This document shows, one piece after another, positions 1-6,754 of a stretch of DNA of 24,190 nt. Below the pieces are notes generated by a model, which saw only the letters and a list, made by a program, of their open reading frames with translations, was not told the DNA's origin and made no database searches. Every line of letters starts with the position of its first letter. The stretch's first letter is position 1. Origin of the DNA: a virus. The stretch is from positions 7,657 to 31,846 of IMG/VR virus record IMGVR_UViG_3300029787_000206; one strand, 5' to 3'. A program made the translations under genes and the position numbers.

Positions 1-190
1 TAGTTACATCTAATTCTGTTTCTATATTGCCAGCTAATTTGCTACCATATGGTTCTAAAGTATGTTTATTTTTTTCATAAATATTATTTAATTCATCGAT
101 TTCATCTAAAGGTAATTCATATTTTCTTATGATTTTTCCCATAACTATAGCTTTAGTTTTAATTTTTTTTCCAAGTTCCCATCCAGCCAT
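1..190 (-). CDS. Hypothetical phage protein, 3' part missing
   Basis: This is the first 63 codons of a leftward gene cut by the window edge. The ATG at 190-188 follows an AAGAAAGGA ribosome site at good spacing, which fixes the start. The visible protein begins MAGWELGKKIKTK and continues with a basic N-terminus and a helical, charged stretch (PLDEIDELNNIYEK). No catalytic motif is visible. A consensus-like promoter lies about 50 bases upstream, so the gene is probably transcribed apart from the operon to its right. I do not recognise the family. The helical basic character would fit a small DNA- or protein-binding phage factor, but this is a guess. Confidence 0.7.
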   Translation of the reverse strand, partial: MAGWELGKKIKTKAIVMGKIIRKYELPLDEIDELNNIYEKNKHTLEPYGSKLAGNIETELDVT

Positions 191-217
191 ATTTAATCCT
201 TTCTTATCTTATACTTT

Positions 218-246
218 ATTAATTTATAACACCAAATCGATGTCAA
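218..246 (-). promoter_or_regulatory. Sigma70-like promoter for the leftward gene at the left edge
   Basis: On the minus strand a perfect TTGACA (246-241) is followed after 17 bases by ATTAAT (223-218), a 4/6 match to the -10 consensus. The ATG of the leftward gene lies 27 bases beyond the -10 box. The -35 match is strong and the -10 is only fair. The rest of 191-334 is AT-rich and shows only a weak candidate for the rightward gene (TTGCAG at 270-275, TACATT at 292-297). Confidence 0.45.
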
Positions 247-334
247 GAAAACAATTTAAAATAATTATATTGCAGAACAAAAAAATATGCTTACATTAGG
301 TTCTCACCAAAATTAACAATCACAGGAGATAAAT

Positions 335-496
335 ATGAGCGAACAAGATTATTTAAAAGCTATTGCTGTCCTTGCTGACAAGGTGAGCAGATACCACGAA
401 AGACTACTAGCGGCTGAAAGGGACTTAGATCGTCACCTTAAAGATACTGCTACACACTGTAATGGTGACTGTGAATGTAAAAATCCTAAGACTTAG
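335..496 (+). CDS. 53-residue orphan protein with a C-terminal His/Cys cluster
   Basis: This is a short rightward gene, ATG at 335 and TAG at 494-496, with a clear AGGAG ribosome site eight bases ahead of the start. The product (begins MSEQDYLKAIAVLADKV) is an amphipathic helix of about 37 residues followed by HCNGDCECK, a group of one His and three Cys that could bind a metal such as zinc. It is the only rightward gene in the left 7.5 kb. Its last 11 bases overlap the end of the convergent leftward operon. The family is not recognised. The good ribosome site, the helical heptad-like pattern and the lack of any competing gene in this stretch support it as real. Confidence 0.65.
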   Translation: MSEQDYLKAIAVLADKVSRYHERLLAAERDLDRHLKDTATHCNGDCECKNPKT

Positions 497-740
497 GAGT
501 TTCACCCAACATATCTTTTAATGATGGAGCAAATACTTTTACATCACGTTTAATTTTTTCTGCGGTTGTAGAAGTGTTTGGATCATCTATATCTGCTTGC
601 ATAGCTTCTTCAGACTCGTATTCTTTACCCGTATCTACGTTAGTGATTGTCGTCTCTGTTTTTACATTGTATTTAGGAACAACTCTACCATCTTCTAATG
701 TTACTGTTCCAATTTGTTCAGCGTTTTTAACTATTGGCAT
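486..740 (-). CDS. Small acidic hypothetical protein, last gene of the leftward operon
   Basis: An 84-residue protein starting MPIVKNAEQIG. The start has a GGAGAGAG ribosome site located within the last codons of the upstream oxygenase gene, whose stop codon is one base away, so the two are probably translationally coupled. The N-terminal half looks beta-rich (alternating V/T/I residues around GTVTLEDGRVVPKYNV). The C-terminal half is acidic and helical, ending in a lysine-rich tail. No membrane segment, signal peptide or catalytic motif is visible. Being last in an operon with tail and modification genes, it may be a small virion or chaperone-like component, but the family is not recognised. 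Confidence 0.7.
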   Translation of the reverse strand: MPIVKNAEQIGTVTLEDGRVVPKYNVKTETTITNVDTGKEYESEEAMQADIDDPNTSTTAEKIKRDVKVFAPSLKDMLGETPKS

Positions 741-741
741 T

Positions 742-1320
742 TTACTCTCTCCATCTTAAATTAAAACTTAAAATAATTCTATCTTGGTTAGAATTATTTT
801 GTTGTACTTCATGTTGTAACCATGAAGGAAAAAAAATCAAGTTATTCTCCTTTGCCTCCCACTGCACACTATGTGCAAAATGAACTGATAAATCTTGGTT
901 TTTAGGGGGATCAAGCACTTCGGCTTGTGGTCTTGGCTCTATAAAAACAAGATTACCGCTATTTTTTGGAACTTTTAAATAATAGACTCCAGATAAAAAA
1001 TTAAGTGGGTGTGTATGAACTGTGTTTCTAGCACCTGGTGGGTTTATCATACCCCATAATCCAGTCATTTCTGGACCATATTTTTTTTCTACACTTAATG
1101 CATTAAAACATTGTTGCGCTTGAAACATTATGTCTTGAGTTATTTCTTTAAAGTTTTCATCCAAATACAAATTTTCTTTGCTGTGCCATCCCTTTACATT
1201 TGATTTTGGTGATCCAACTTTATCTTGTTCTTGTAAATTATAAAGTTTCTGTTCTAAATTATAATTGTTCTCTAACTCTGTGGTAAACACAGGAGTAATA
1301 AACATACCTTGTAATTTCAT
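742..1320 (-). CDS. 2-oxoglutarate/Fe(II) oxygenase-like protein, TIGR02466 type (copy 1)
   Basis: A 192-residue protein matching the layout of the TIGR02466 group of 2OG-Fe(II) dioxygenase-fold proteins. These use iron and 2-oxoglutarate and typically hydroxylate a substrate; that of the group is unknown. Visible features are an HTHP motif (H102, H104) before SGVYYLKVP, then FFPSWLQHEV with the distal iron-ligand His (H170), then RIILSFN whose Arg (R181) would bind the 2-oxoglutarate carboxylate. The reading frame also has an ATG at 1326, but the AAAGG ribosome site touches that ATG and sits six bases before the one at 1320, so I prefer 1320. It lies one base upstream of the next gene. It is one of six oxygenase-like genes in this operon. 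Confidence 0.85.
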   Translation of the reverse strand: MKLQGMFITPVFTTELENNYNLEQKLYNLQEQDKVGSPKSNVKGWHSKENLYLDENFKEITQDIMFQAQQCFNALSVEKKYGPEMTGLWGMINPPGARNTVHTHPLNFLSGVYYLKVPKNSGNLVFIEPRPQAEVLDPPKNQDLSVHFAHSVQWEAKENNLIFFPSWLQHEVQQNNSNQDRIILSFNLRWRE

Positions 1321-1331
1321 ATTCATCCTTT

Positions 1332-1694
1332 CTAAAGTTGACCTTTTGTAACCTCCATAAAACTTACAATTATATGAACTTGGTTAGCAGCGTTGGCCTG
1401 TGCTTTTAATACATCAGATTCTTGCAAGACAAGAGGTTGCGATAATAATTCTGTTGTAGTGTTTGTCGCTACACTTTTTTGTTTAAATACTTCAAAAGTA
1501 GCAGAAGATCTAACAATTTCTAAATCTACTAATGTTGTACTACCAGAATCATTACAAATTAAAATAGATTTAATAACATCTGTTGTAGGTGGAACAGGAG
1601 GTGTAGCACCAGGATTCGCTGTGGGCACTGTTAGTATGGTTGTTAAATCTGTTGATGTCATATCAACCATTGCGCTTTTAAATGTATTAGCCAA
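1332..1694 (-). CDS. Small virion-type beta-rich protein, TTG start
   Basis: A 120-residue protein that appears to start at a TTG (1694-1692). A strong GGAGG ribosome site lies nine bases upstream, while the first in-frame ATG (codon 9, GCA-ATG-GTT) has none. The protein has a Thr/Pro-rich linker (residues about 20-40), then beta strands such as VIKSILICND and a final pattern of LQESDVLKAQ then VHIIVSFMEV. This strand pattern recurs in small structural proteins of marine tailed phages and suggests a decoration or tail-associated protein. It overlaps the preceding 55-residue gene by eight bases and lies between the gp10-like gene and an oxygenase gene. The structural role is inferred from context and fold pattern only. 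Confidence 0.7.
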   Translation of the reverse strand: MANTFKSAMVDMTSTDLTTILTVPTANPGATPPVPPTTDVIKSILICNDSGSTTLVDLEIVRSSATFEVFKQKSVATNTTTELLSQPLVLQESDVLKAQANAANQVHIIVSFMEVTKGQL

Positions 1695-1854
1695 GGAAAA
1701 AACCCTCCGACTCTGATTCTTCTTTTATATCCTGTTGATAGTTCGTATTTAATAAAAATATTATTTGATCGAGTAATCTTATCATCTGATCAAACTGACC
1801 AGCATCATACTCTGGTGTAGCGTTAGGTAATCTAGTAATTGTAATTTTAGCCAT
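1687..1854 (-). CDS. 55-residue hypothetical protein
   Basis: A small gene filling the gap between two larger ones. Its ATG (1854-1852) shares one base with the TAA of the upstream oxygenase gene (TAATG), and its own TAA (1689-1687) overlaps the next gene's TTG start by eight bases. The product begins MAKITITRLPN and contains a hydrophobic amphipathic stretch (QMIRLLDQIIFLLN, residues 23-36), then an acidic tail ending ESEGFFLG. The GGAGG inside its last codons serves as the ribosome site of the next gene. Exact end-to-end packing with both neighbours is good evidence for a real gene. Function is unknown; the helix could mediate self-assembly. Confidence 0.65.
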   Translation of the reverse strand: MAKITITRLPNATPEYDAGQFDQMIRLLDQIIFLLNTNYQQDIKEESESEGFFLG

Positions 1855-2312
1855 TAATCTTTTTTCTTATACCAGCACGTTAAAGTGTATCTGGCACCCT
1901 TTATAACATTTAAAACAGCGTGCTTATACATTTTTCCGTCCATATAATAAGTTCTACCTTTAATGGGAGCAATTTGTACGCCCTCTATAATAGCCTCACC
2001 TCCAACAAAATCTTCATTTAAAAAAGTAACAGATGTACCTGTTGTTTTGTCTGAAGCATGATCTAAATGAAAATTTTTAGAACACCCTGTGTCATATACT
2101 ACTACTTGTGACCAATCTACTTCATTAAACAATGGCAGACTATTGTTAAAGTCAGAATTTACTGTGTTTTTTACTTTTTGCACAATATCATTTGTTTGAG
2201 GAACGGTGACTTGTAGTGATTGATCCCAAGACAACCATTCCTGTTGTTCAACAAAAGGTCTTAATTGGTCAATATCTTCGTTAGATAAAACATGGTCTTT
2301 AATATATATCAT
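1854..2312 (-). CDS. Prolyl-4-hydroxylase-like 2OG-Fe(II) oxygenase (copy 2)
   Basis: A 152-residue protein made almost wholly of one dioxygenase domain. The classical iron triad is complete: H82 and D84 in FHLDHASD, then H131 in YKHAV, and R141 in GARYTL as the 2-oxoglutarate anchor. GGEAIIEGVQIAPIKGR between them is the strand pair typical of prolyl-4-hydroxylase-like enzymes. Such enzymes hydroxylate a side chain, releasing succinate and CO2; the substrate here is unknown. The start codon overlaps the stop of the gp10-like gene (ATGA), so expression is probably coupled to that tail protein. It differs clearly from the TIGR02466-type copies in the operon because it has HxD, not HxH. Confidence 0.87.
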   Translation of the reverse strand: MIYIKDHVLSNEDIDQLRPFVEQQEWLSWDQSLQVTVPQTNDIVQKVKNTVNSDFNNSLPLFNEVDWSQVVVYDTGCSKNFHLDHASDKTTGTSVTFLNEDFVGGEAIIEGVQIAPIKGRTYYMDGKMYKHAVLNVIKGARYTLTCWYKKKD

Positions 2313-4153
2313 CTTCTACCATCTGGTCTAATTTCTAATTTCTGTGAACCAAGTCTCCAAGGTGTATCATTTATTGTATTAGTTGTGTACCTTATTTTAA
2401 CAGCTCTTCCTCTACCCCTAACGCTTACTTTTTCTGTCGTGCTAGTGATACTTGCGTTTGATGTAACATTAGAAGAGGATTGAGGGTATTGCTCCAATGT
2501 AAGTCTAGCAGTCATAGTATTTGTTAAATTATCAAAATCTGGTACTAATTTGCTAATAGACATTAATTGATCACCATCGGCTATTTCTACAGAACCAGTT
2601 TCTAAAAATGCTGTTATAGCTGTCCCGTCCGCCTGATTATTGCCTGACTCATGTTCATATATAAATGAAGCTCCGGCTGTCAATCCTAATATTGTAGATA
2701 TGTTAGCTGTAGCACTTGCATTATATTCAGTAGCTATTGGTTTTTCATATACGTAAGCACCGAGCCATGTAGTTCTGCCTAAACCTACTGTGTACCAAGT
2801 TCCCTCTAAATAATTATAAGCCACAGCTCTATCTATTTGTGTTGCATTAGCTGAAGGATAATACCAAATTATCTCATTATATGCTGTGTTTAATCCTACA
2901 GCTATGTCGTTTTTATTTGTGTAACTTAAATCATCAAAAACAAAATCTTGCACAGAACATGGCATTTTTTTAACAACACCATCGTAAAGGTAGAAGGCAT
3001 CATCAGACATCCAATAAGCTACACCATTGACCTCTATGGCTGCATGTTGAGCTATAAGACCAGCATTTGCGCCTAGTTGTCTAAGACCAAAAGTAAATGG
3101 TGTACCCACAAACTGTATGCCGTGTAATGAGGTATCGGTCCAAACAAGTATTTGTCCTGCCGATTTGACAGCACCTATAATTTTTGAGCCGTCTGTTATC
3201 CTTAAAGATCCGGCTTCATTCGTAGCAACTGGTGTATAATCTGTTGCATCTTCTCGATCTGAGAATCTAAAAAATAAATCATCTTGGGTGCCAGCGCTGC
3301 CAATTGTAGTCTCTGTGCCAAATATTAATAAATGTCTTGTATCCGTTGAAACAATACTAAATCTTGATGCAGTTGGAGCATTAGATAAAGCCGTAGCTCT
3401 TGTGCCTGTTCCTGCAGACGTGTCCCAAATAAATGTGCCACCATCTAAAGCAGTAGCAATTAAGTCCTCACCAAAATTATCTAAAGACCAGTTTCTACCA
3501 ACAAGAACTACATCCGATGAAGAACTTGCTGTGCCCCAAGTGCTACTACTCCAAGTATCTGTTCCCCATCCAAGTCCATATGTAGACGTCGCTGGTCCAA
3601 CATTAATTTGATATTTTGCGTTACCTGAGCCACCACCTCCAGATGTTGATCCAGATGCTGTGCTAGTGTGCGTTACTGTGTAATTATTTGCATCGGTTAT
3701 AGATGTAATTTCAAATTCTTGATTCATATCTAAGCCGTCAATTGATGAAAAAGAATCAAAAGTTACAAAATCTCCCTTGATTGCGTTATGAGTGCTATCT
3801 GCTACAGACACTGTAGTAGAACCATTAGTTGTAAATGGATTAGTTAGTGCTTGTGTCTCACGGATAGGTGTAATGTCGTAAACAGCTCCCTCGTTGTAAA
3901 TATACAGTTTTCTATCTGTGCCTAGGGCTAAATATCTTAAACCATCTAATCCTACCCATGAATGAGTATCTCTCACTACTCCTACAATTGTTTTGTTAGG
4001 ATTAGGTAGATTTGTCCATCCACCCCATCTTTCTGGTTTTCCGTAGTGAAATCTTACAAAATCAGAATCTATGTATTTACGTTCATCTCCTGCAGAGTAA
4101 GCTGTGTCTTGTTTATCTACGCCTGGGCGAAATTTAAGGTCTACTAATTGCAT
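2309..4153 (-). CDS. P22 gp10-like tail hub / packaged-DNA stabilisation protein
   Basis: A 614-residue structural protein. The N-terminus (LKFRPGVDKQDTAYSAG, then FVRFHYGKPERWGGW) matches the start of the large podovirus protein family related to P22 gp10. That protein is a tail accessory factor that plugs the portal after packaging and seats the tail needle or spike. Beta-propeller-like repeats follow (YLALGTDRKLYIYNEG; LLIFGTETTIG). A serine/glycine-rich insertion lies at about residues 165-180 and a Trp/Ser-rich stretch at about 195-215, both common in this family. No ribosome site is obvious before the ATG, which sits 15 bases after the glycosyltransferase stop, so reinitiation is likely. 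Assignment rests on the N-terminal pattern and overall architecture. Confidence 0.75.
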   Translation of the reverse strand: MQLVDLKFRPGVDKQDTAYSAGDERKYIDSDFVRFHYGKPERWGGWTNLPNPNKTIVGVVRDTHSWVGLDGLRYLALGTDRKLYIYNEGAVYDITPIRETQALTNPFTTNGSTTVSVADSTHNAIKGDFVTFDSFSSIDGLDMNQEFEITSITDANNYTVTHTSTASGSTSGGGGSGNAKYQINVGPATSTYGLGWGTDTWSSSTWGTASSSSDVVLVGRNWSLDNFGEDLIATALDGGTFIWDTSAGTGTRATALSNAPTASRFSIVSTDTRHLLIFGTETTIGSAGTQDDLFFRFSDREDATDYTPVATNEAGSLRITDGSKIIGAVKSAGQILVWTDTSLHGIQFVGTPFTFGLRQLGANAGLIAQHAAIEVNGVAYWMSDDAFYLYDGVVKKMPCSVQDFVFDDLSYTNKNDIAVGLNTAYNEIIWYYPSANATQIDRAVAYNYLEGTWYTVGLGRTTWLGAYVYEKPIATEYNASATANISTILGLTAGASFIYEHESGNNQADGTAITAFLETGSVEIADGDQLMSISKLVPDFDNLTNTMTARLTLEQYPQSSSNVTSNASITSTTEKVSVRGRGRAVKIRYTTNTINDTPWRLGSQKLEIRPDGRR

Positions 4154-4167
4154 AATTTTATAATAAA

Positions 4168-4950
4168 TTACTTATTGTTTTGAGGCAAGAATTGAGTTCC
4201 AACATTGCCTTTAAAAGCATAATTTCCGTAATGTGTCATACCAGATAGAATATCAGCGTATATTTTACCACCCATATTTTGCCATAAACGGCAGAAAGCG
4301 TAGTCTTCAGATAGATATCTTTTAGTTTGTGGCTCTATCATGGTGTCAAAAAAAGCATAGTTCCAATCAGATGTTTTATGGTAATCAAATTCTTTTTCAT
4401 GAGATTGGTTGATGTGCTGATCGGGTTTAAATTTAAGATCCGGATATATTCTTGCCATACGTTCAAATACTTGTCTTTTAATCATCATAAAACCTGTGGG
4501 TCCATCTAATACTTCAATAAAGCCTTTGTTTAACAATATTTTTTTGGGATCTTTTACATTTAAATTATATTGTAATGAAGCAGCCAAAAGCTCATCTTCT
4601 GACATGTCCGGGTTGTCTTTAAGTCTTTGTTTTACTTTTATCCAATCTATAGTTTTTCTTGGATAAATACCAGTAACAACATCTTTGTCATAATCTAACA
4701 TTCTTATAACTGAGTCTGGATTGAAACCTAAATCAGCATCAACAAATAAAAGATGTGTGTAGTCGCCATCCATAAATAATTGAACAAGAGTATTTCTTGC
4801 TCTGGTTATTAGTGATTCATTACCAATGGTTCCAAACTGTAATTCTATTTTGTTAGTGGATGCAAGAGATATAAGTTGCATACAGCTTTTAAAATACTCT
4901 GTTGTAATAAGTCCGCCATAACAAGGTGTTCCGATAAAAATTTTATTCAT
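4168..4950 (-). CDS. GT-A fold glycosyltransferase
   Basis: A 260-residue protein with a GT2-like Rossmann start (NKIFIGTPCYGG), a conserved SLITRARN segment, and the metal/nucleotide-sugar-binding DxD motif in LLFVDADLGF (DAD at residues 71-73). LDGPTGFMMIKRQVF and LSEDYAFCRLW further on are the acceptor-side motifs, with SED a candidate catalytic acid/base region. It would transfer a sugar from a nucleotide-sugar to an unknown acceptor in the cytoplasm. An in-frame ATG exists at 4986, but the fold begins right after the ATG at 4950, and that start overlaps the upstream gene by eight bases as its neighbours do. It lies between a tail gene and oxygenase genes, so sugar addition to hydroxylated virion proteins is a possible role. 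Confidence 0.85.
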   Translation of the reverse strand: MNKIFIGTPCYGGLITTEYFKSCMQLISLASTNKIELQFGTIGNESLITRARNTLVQLFMDGDYTHLLFVDADLGFNPDSVIRMLDYDKDVVTGIYPRKTIDWIKVKQRLKDNPDMSEDELLAASLQYNLNVKDPKKILLNKGFIEVLDGPTGFMMIKRQVFERMARIYPDLKFKPDQHINQSHEKEFDYHKTSDWNYAFFDTMIEPQTKRYLSEDYAFCRLWQNMGGKIYADILSGMTHYGNYAFKGNVGTQFLPQNNK

Positions 4951-5467
4951 GTTTAGGACCATAAATTTGTATGTTAGATGAAACAATTATTCTCTCTAAA
5001 TCTTCACTGTATGAAACGTAGTGCCACAATGTAGAAGGAAAAATAATTAATTTACCTAATATTGATTCTTCATCATATACTCTTTGGTTTGTTGTATTAT
5101 GCGGTGATAAAAATGTCGTAGCACCACCATTTGTTAAATAAAGTACAGTAGAAAAGTTTACACCCACTGAATCGTGTTGGTGCGCACCATGTATAGAATT
5201 ATTACCATAAACAGCCGTCCAATAATTTAAAAGATTCAATGTTAACCCTTCATTGGAATATTTATTTGCAACTTCATTGATTAATTTTTCATACTCATAA
5301 AGTTGTATTGGGTTTTTATAATCTGTAAAATAATTATGTGAGCTTGATGTTTTTGTAATTAAATTTTTTTTACTGTTCACTTCATCTACTAAAGGTTTTA
5401 TCTCTTCGTCATTAAATTGAAATATTTGTAATGTTGTTGCAAATAGATTTCTTTTATTTATTTTCAC
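4943..5467 (-). CDS. 2-oxoglutarate/Fe(II) oxygenase-like protein, TIGR02466-like (copy 3)
   Basis: A 174-residue protein. It has HGAHQHDS (H96, H98, D99) followed by a FSTVLYLTNGG strand region, then IIFPSTLWHYV (H149) and ERIIVSSN (R159). These are the iron-binding and 2-oxoglutarate-binding positions of the TIGR02466-like dioxygenase fold. The open frame extends to 5584, but its extra N-terminus only reads the preceding gene in another frame. I chose the GTG at 5467 (then AAAATAAATAAA), which gives the usual short start and a 14-base overlap with the upstream gene like its neighbours. The ribosome site there is weak (AGAG). Substrate unknown. Confidence 0.78.
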   Translation of the reverse strand: MKINKRNLFATTLQIFQFNDEEIKPLVDEVNSKKNLITKTSSSHNYFTDYKNPIQLYEYEKLINEVANKYSNEGLTLNLLNYWTAVYGNNSIHGAHQHDSVGVNFSTVLYLTNGGATTFLSPHNTTNQRVYDEESILGKLIIFPSTLWHYVSYSEDLERIIVSSNIQIYGPKHE

Positions 5468-5978
5468 TACTATTCTCTTTATAAAAAATATTAAGCGTGT
5501 ATCTTTCAGAACTATCACCAAAAGATTGTAAGTCGGAGTGTAATATTTTACTGCCATTAAAAAATAAAGCTCTGTTTTCAACAAAACCTATATGCGAAGA
5601 TAATTGATTATTGTAAATGAAACCAGTCCCATTATTTAACAGGGGCTTACCTTTTACATAAAATAAAAAATTGGCTACATTTCCCTTATTGGTATCAATA
5701 TGAAATAAAGGCTCTTTGTCATTCTGTCGTAAATGAGCACTAACTGATATAGGCTCTAAATTTCTATTAGGAAAAAAATAATTTTTAATTAATTTTAATA
5801 AAGGATCATTGTGAAAACTTTCTGGAAAAGTATGTCTATGGCCATAAACCTTACCATCTGGGTTTTTTACTTCCATGTAACCAATTTTTGTAAAGGTTTC
5901 TTGTAATGATTTTAATGTTTCAATTGATAAAAAATTATCAACATACATAACAAATTCTGTATTACTATTGTGTTGCAT
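5454..5978 (-). CDS. 2OG-Fe(II) oxygenase, HxD type (copy 4)
   Basis: A 174-residue protein. The N-terminal helix region (FLSIETLKSLQETF) is typical of prolyl-4-hydroxylase-like enzymes. The catalytic triad is readable as H93 and D95 in LFHIDTNKGN, H147 in KILHSD, and R159 in SERYTLNIFY. HVGF-like strands and GTGFIYNNQLSSHIGF form the double-stranded beta helix between them. It has no membrane segment. The ATG at 5978 overlaps the upstream gene by 14 bases without a clear ribosome site; Met11 is an alternative start. Substrate is unknown. Sequence similarity to the HxD copy at 1854 is low by eye, so the two are not a recent duplication. Confidence 0.82.
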   Translation of the reverse strand: MQHNSNTEFVMYVDNFLSIETLKSLQETFTKIGYMEVKNPDGKVYGHRHTFPESFHNDPLLKLIKNYFFPNRNLEPISVSAHLRQNDKEPLFHIDTNKGNVANFLFYVKGKPLLNNGTGFIYNNQLSSHIGFVENRALFFNGSKILHSDLQSFGDSSERYTLNIFYKENSSENK

Positions 5979-6486
5979 ATACGTTAAATGATAATGATAT
6001 TCTTCTTTTGTCTGAATCCATAACTCTGTGATGCAAATCTCCAGGCCAGAAATACAAATCTCCTTTTTTTGGTGTTAATTTTTTTGTATTATCTTCAGGG
6101 AAAGTAGCAAATTCTATATCTGAATTTTCATCATTAATATATAAAGTGCCTGCAGCAAATGCAGGTTTATGAGTGTGATAGTCCTGATATCCGTATCTAT
6201 CTAATAAATTTACCCATGATTCATTTATTAAAAAAGGTATATTTTGTTCATTTTTTTCAAAATAATTTCTAAGTTGTTCTTCTATTTCATTTTTAATGTC
6301 TTTAAAATCTACTACGTTATGCAAAACATTTTGAGATAAACTAAGAGATGTTTTTACGTTATCACCCCATGCTCTTTTTTTAAATTTACCTTCATACATG
6401 TTTACGTATTTTTCTATTAAATGTAATTTGTCGATGTTTATTTTAGTTTTAACAACTGATATTTTTTTAATTATTATTTCTTCCAT
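5965..6486 (-). CDS. 2-oxoglutarate/Fe(II) oxygenase-like protein, TIGR02466-like (copy 5)
   Basis: A 173-residue protein. The C-terminal half carries DYHTHKPAFAAGTLYI (H104, H106), then DLYFWPGDLHHRV (distal His H153), then RRISLSFN (R162). This is the TIGR02466-type arrangement, with WPGD where other copies have FPSW. The N-terminal half is helical and highly charged (lysine-rich first 40 residues, then DIKNEIEEQLRNYFEKNEQ), perhaps for substrate or partner binding. The gene overlaps both neighbours (20 bases upstream, 14 downstream). The ribosome site is weak, so translational coupling to the small gene upstream is likely. Substrate unknown. Confidence 0.82.
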   Translation of the reverse strand: MEEIIIKKISVVKTKINIDKLHLIEKYVNMYEGKFKKRAWGDNVKTSLSLSQNVLHNVVDFKDIKNEIEEQLRNYFEKNEQNIPFLINESWVNLLDRYGYQDYHTHKPAFAAGTLYINDENSDIEFATFPEDNTKKLTPKKGDLYFWPGDLHHRVMDSDKRRISLSFNVYATQ

Positions 6487-6754
6487 AACTTACTTCTAAA
6501 TACTCTATTTTTCTAACCCAACCACGAGGTATTGCTATTGCGCCACCACCATGATTATCGTCCCTGTCAACACACCATGACCTCATAATTACTATTTTGT
6601 CTTCATTGTCTACAACCATGTATCCTACTTCTTGGCACACGGCCAACGGAGCAGTGACAATATCTTTAATATGCACCCAACCAGTTTCTGTATCTTTTGC
6701 ATCATGCCATGTAATTCTTACCATGGGAAAGGGTGTATTAGAGCTCTTGTTCAT
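6467..6754 (-). CDS. Conserved small phage protein of unknown function
   Basis: A 95-residue protein that I associate with a recurring marine-phage family: VRITWHDAKDTETGW near the start, a central MVVDNEDKIVIMRS, then GGGAIAIPRGWVRKIEYL. The look is a small beta-barrel or SH3-like domain. No catalytic residues are evident. AGAAGG lies directly against the ATG at 6754, poor spacing, so the start could be Met11 (6724), where the conserved region begins. It overlaps oxygenase genes on both sides (17 bases upstream, 20 downstream), which ties its expression to them, but no role in their chemistry can be shown. Conservation is from memory of similar proteins, not from a search. Confidence 0.72.
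   Translation of the reverse strand: MNKSSNTPFPMVRITWHDAKDTETGWVHIKDIVTAPLAVCQEVGYMVVDNEDKIVIMRSWCVDRDDNHGGGAIAIPRGWVRKIEYLEVSYGRNNN

Noticed and set aside
3288-3611. Rightward open frame opposite the gp10-like gene
   Set aside because: It mirrors the codon structure of the real gene on the other strand and has no ribosome site or recognisable motif.
3600-3700. Gly/Ser-rich stretch in the gp10-like protein as a gene fusion joint
   Set aside because: Such linkers are usual inside this protein family and the flanking sequence on both sides fits one gp10-like protein.
4951-4986. Longer glycosyltransferase start at 4986
   Set aside because: The extra 12 residues only read the preceding oxygenase gene in another frame, and the Rossmann start begins right at the ATG at 4950.
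5468-5584. Longer N-terminus for the oxygenase gene ending at 4943
   Set aside because: It lies fully inside the neighbouring gene and looks like out-of-frame sequence (hydrophobic and basic with no conserved motif). The GTG at 5467 gives normal overlap spacing.
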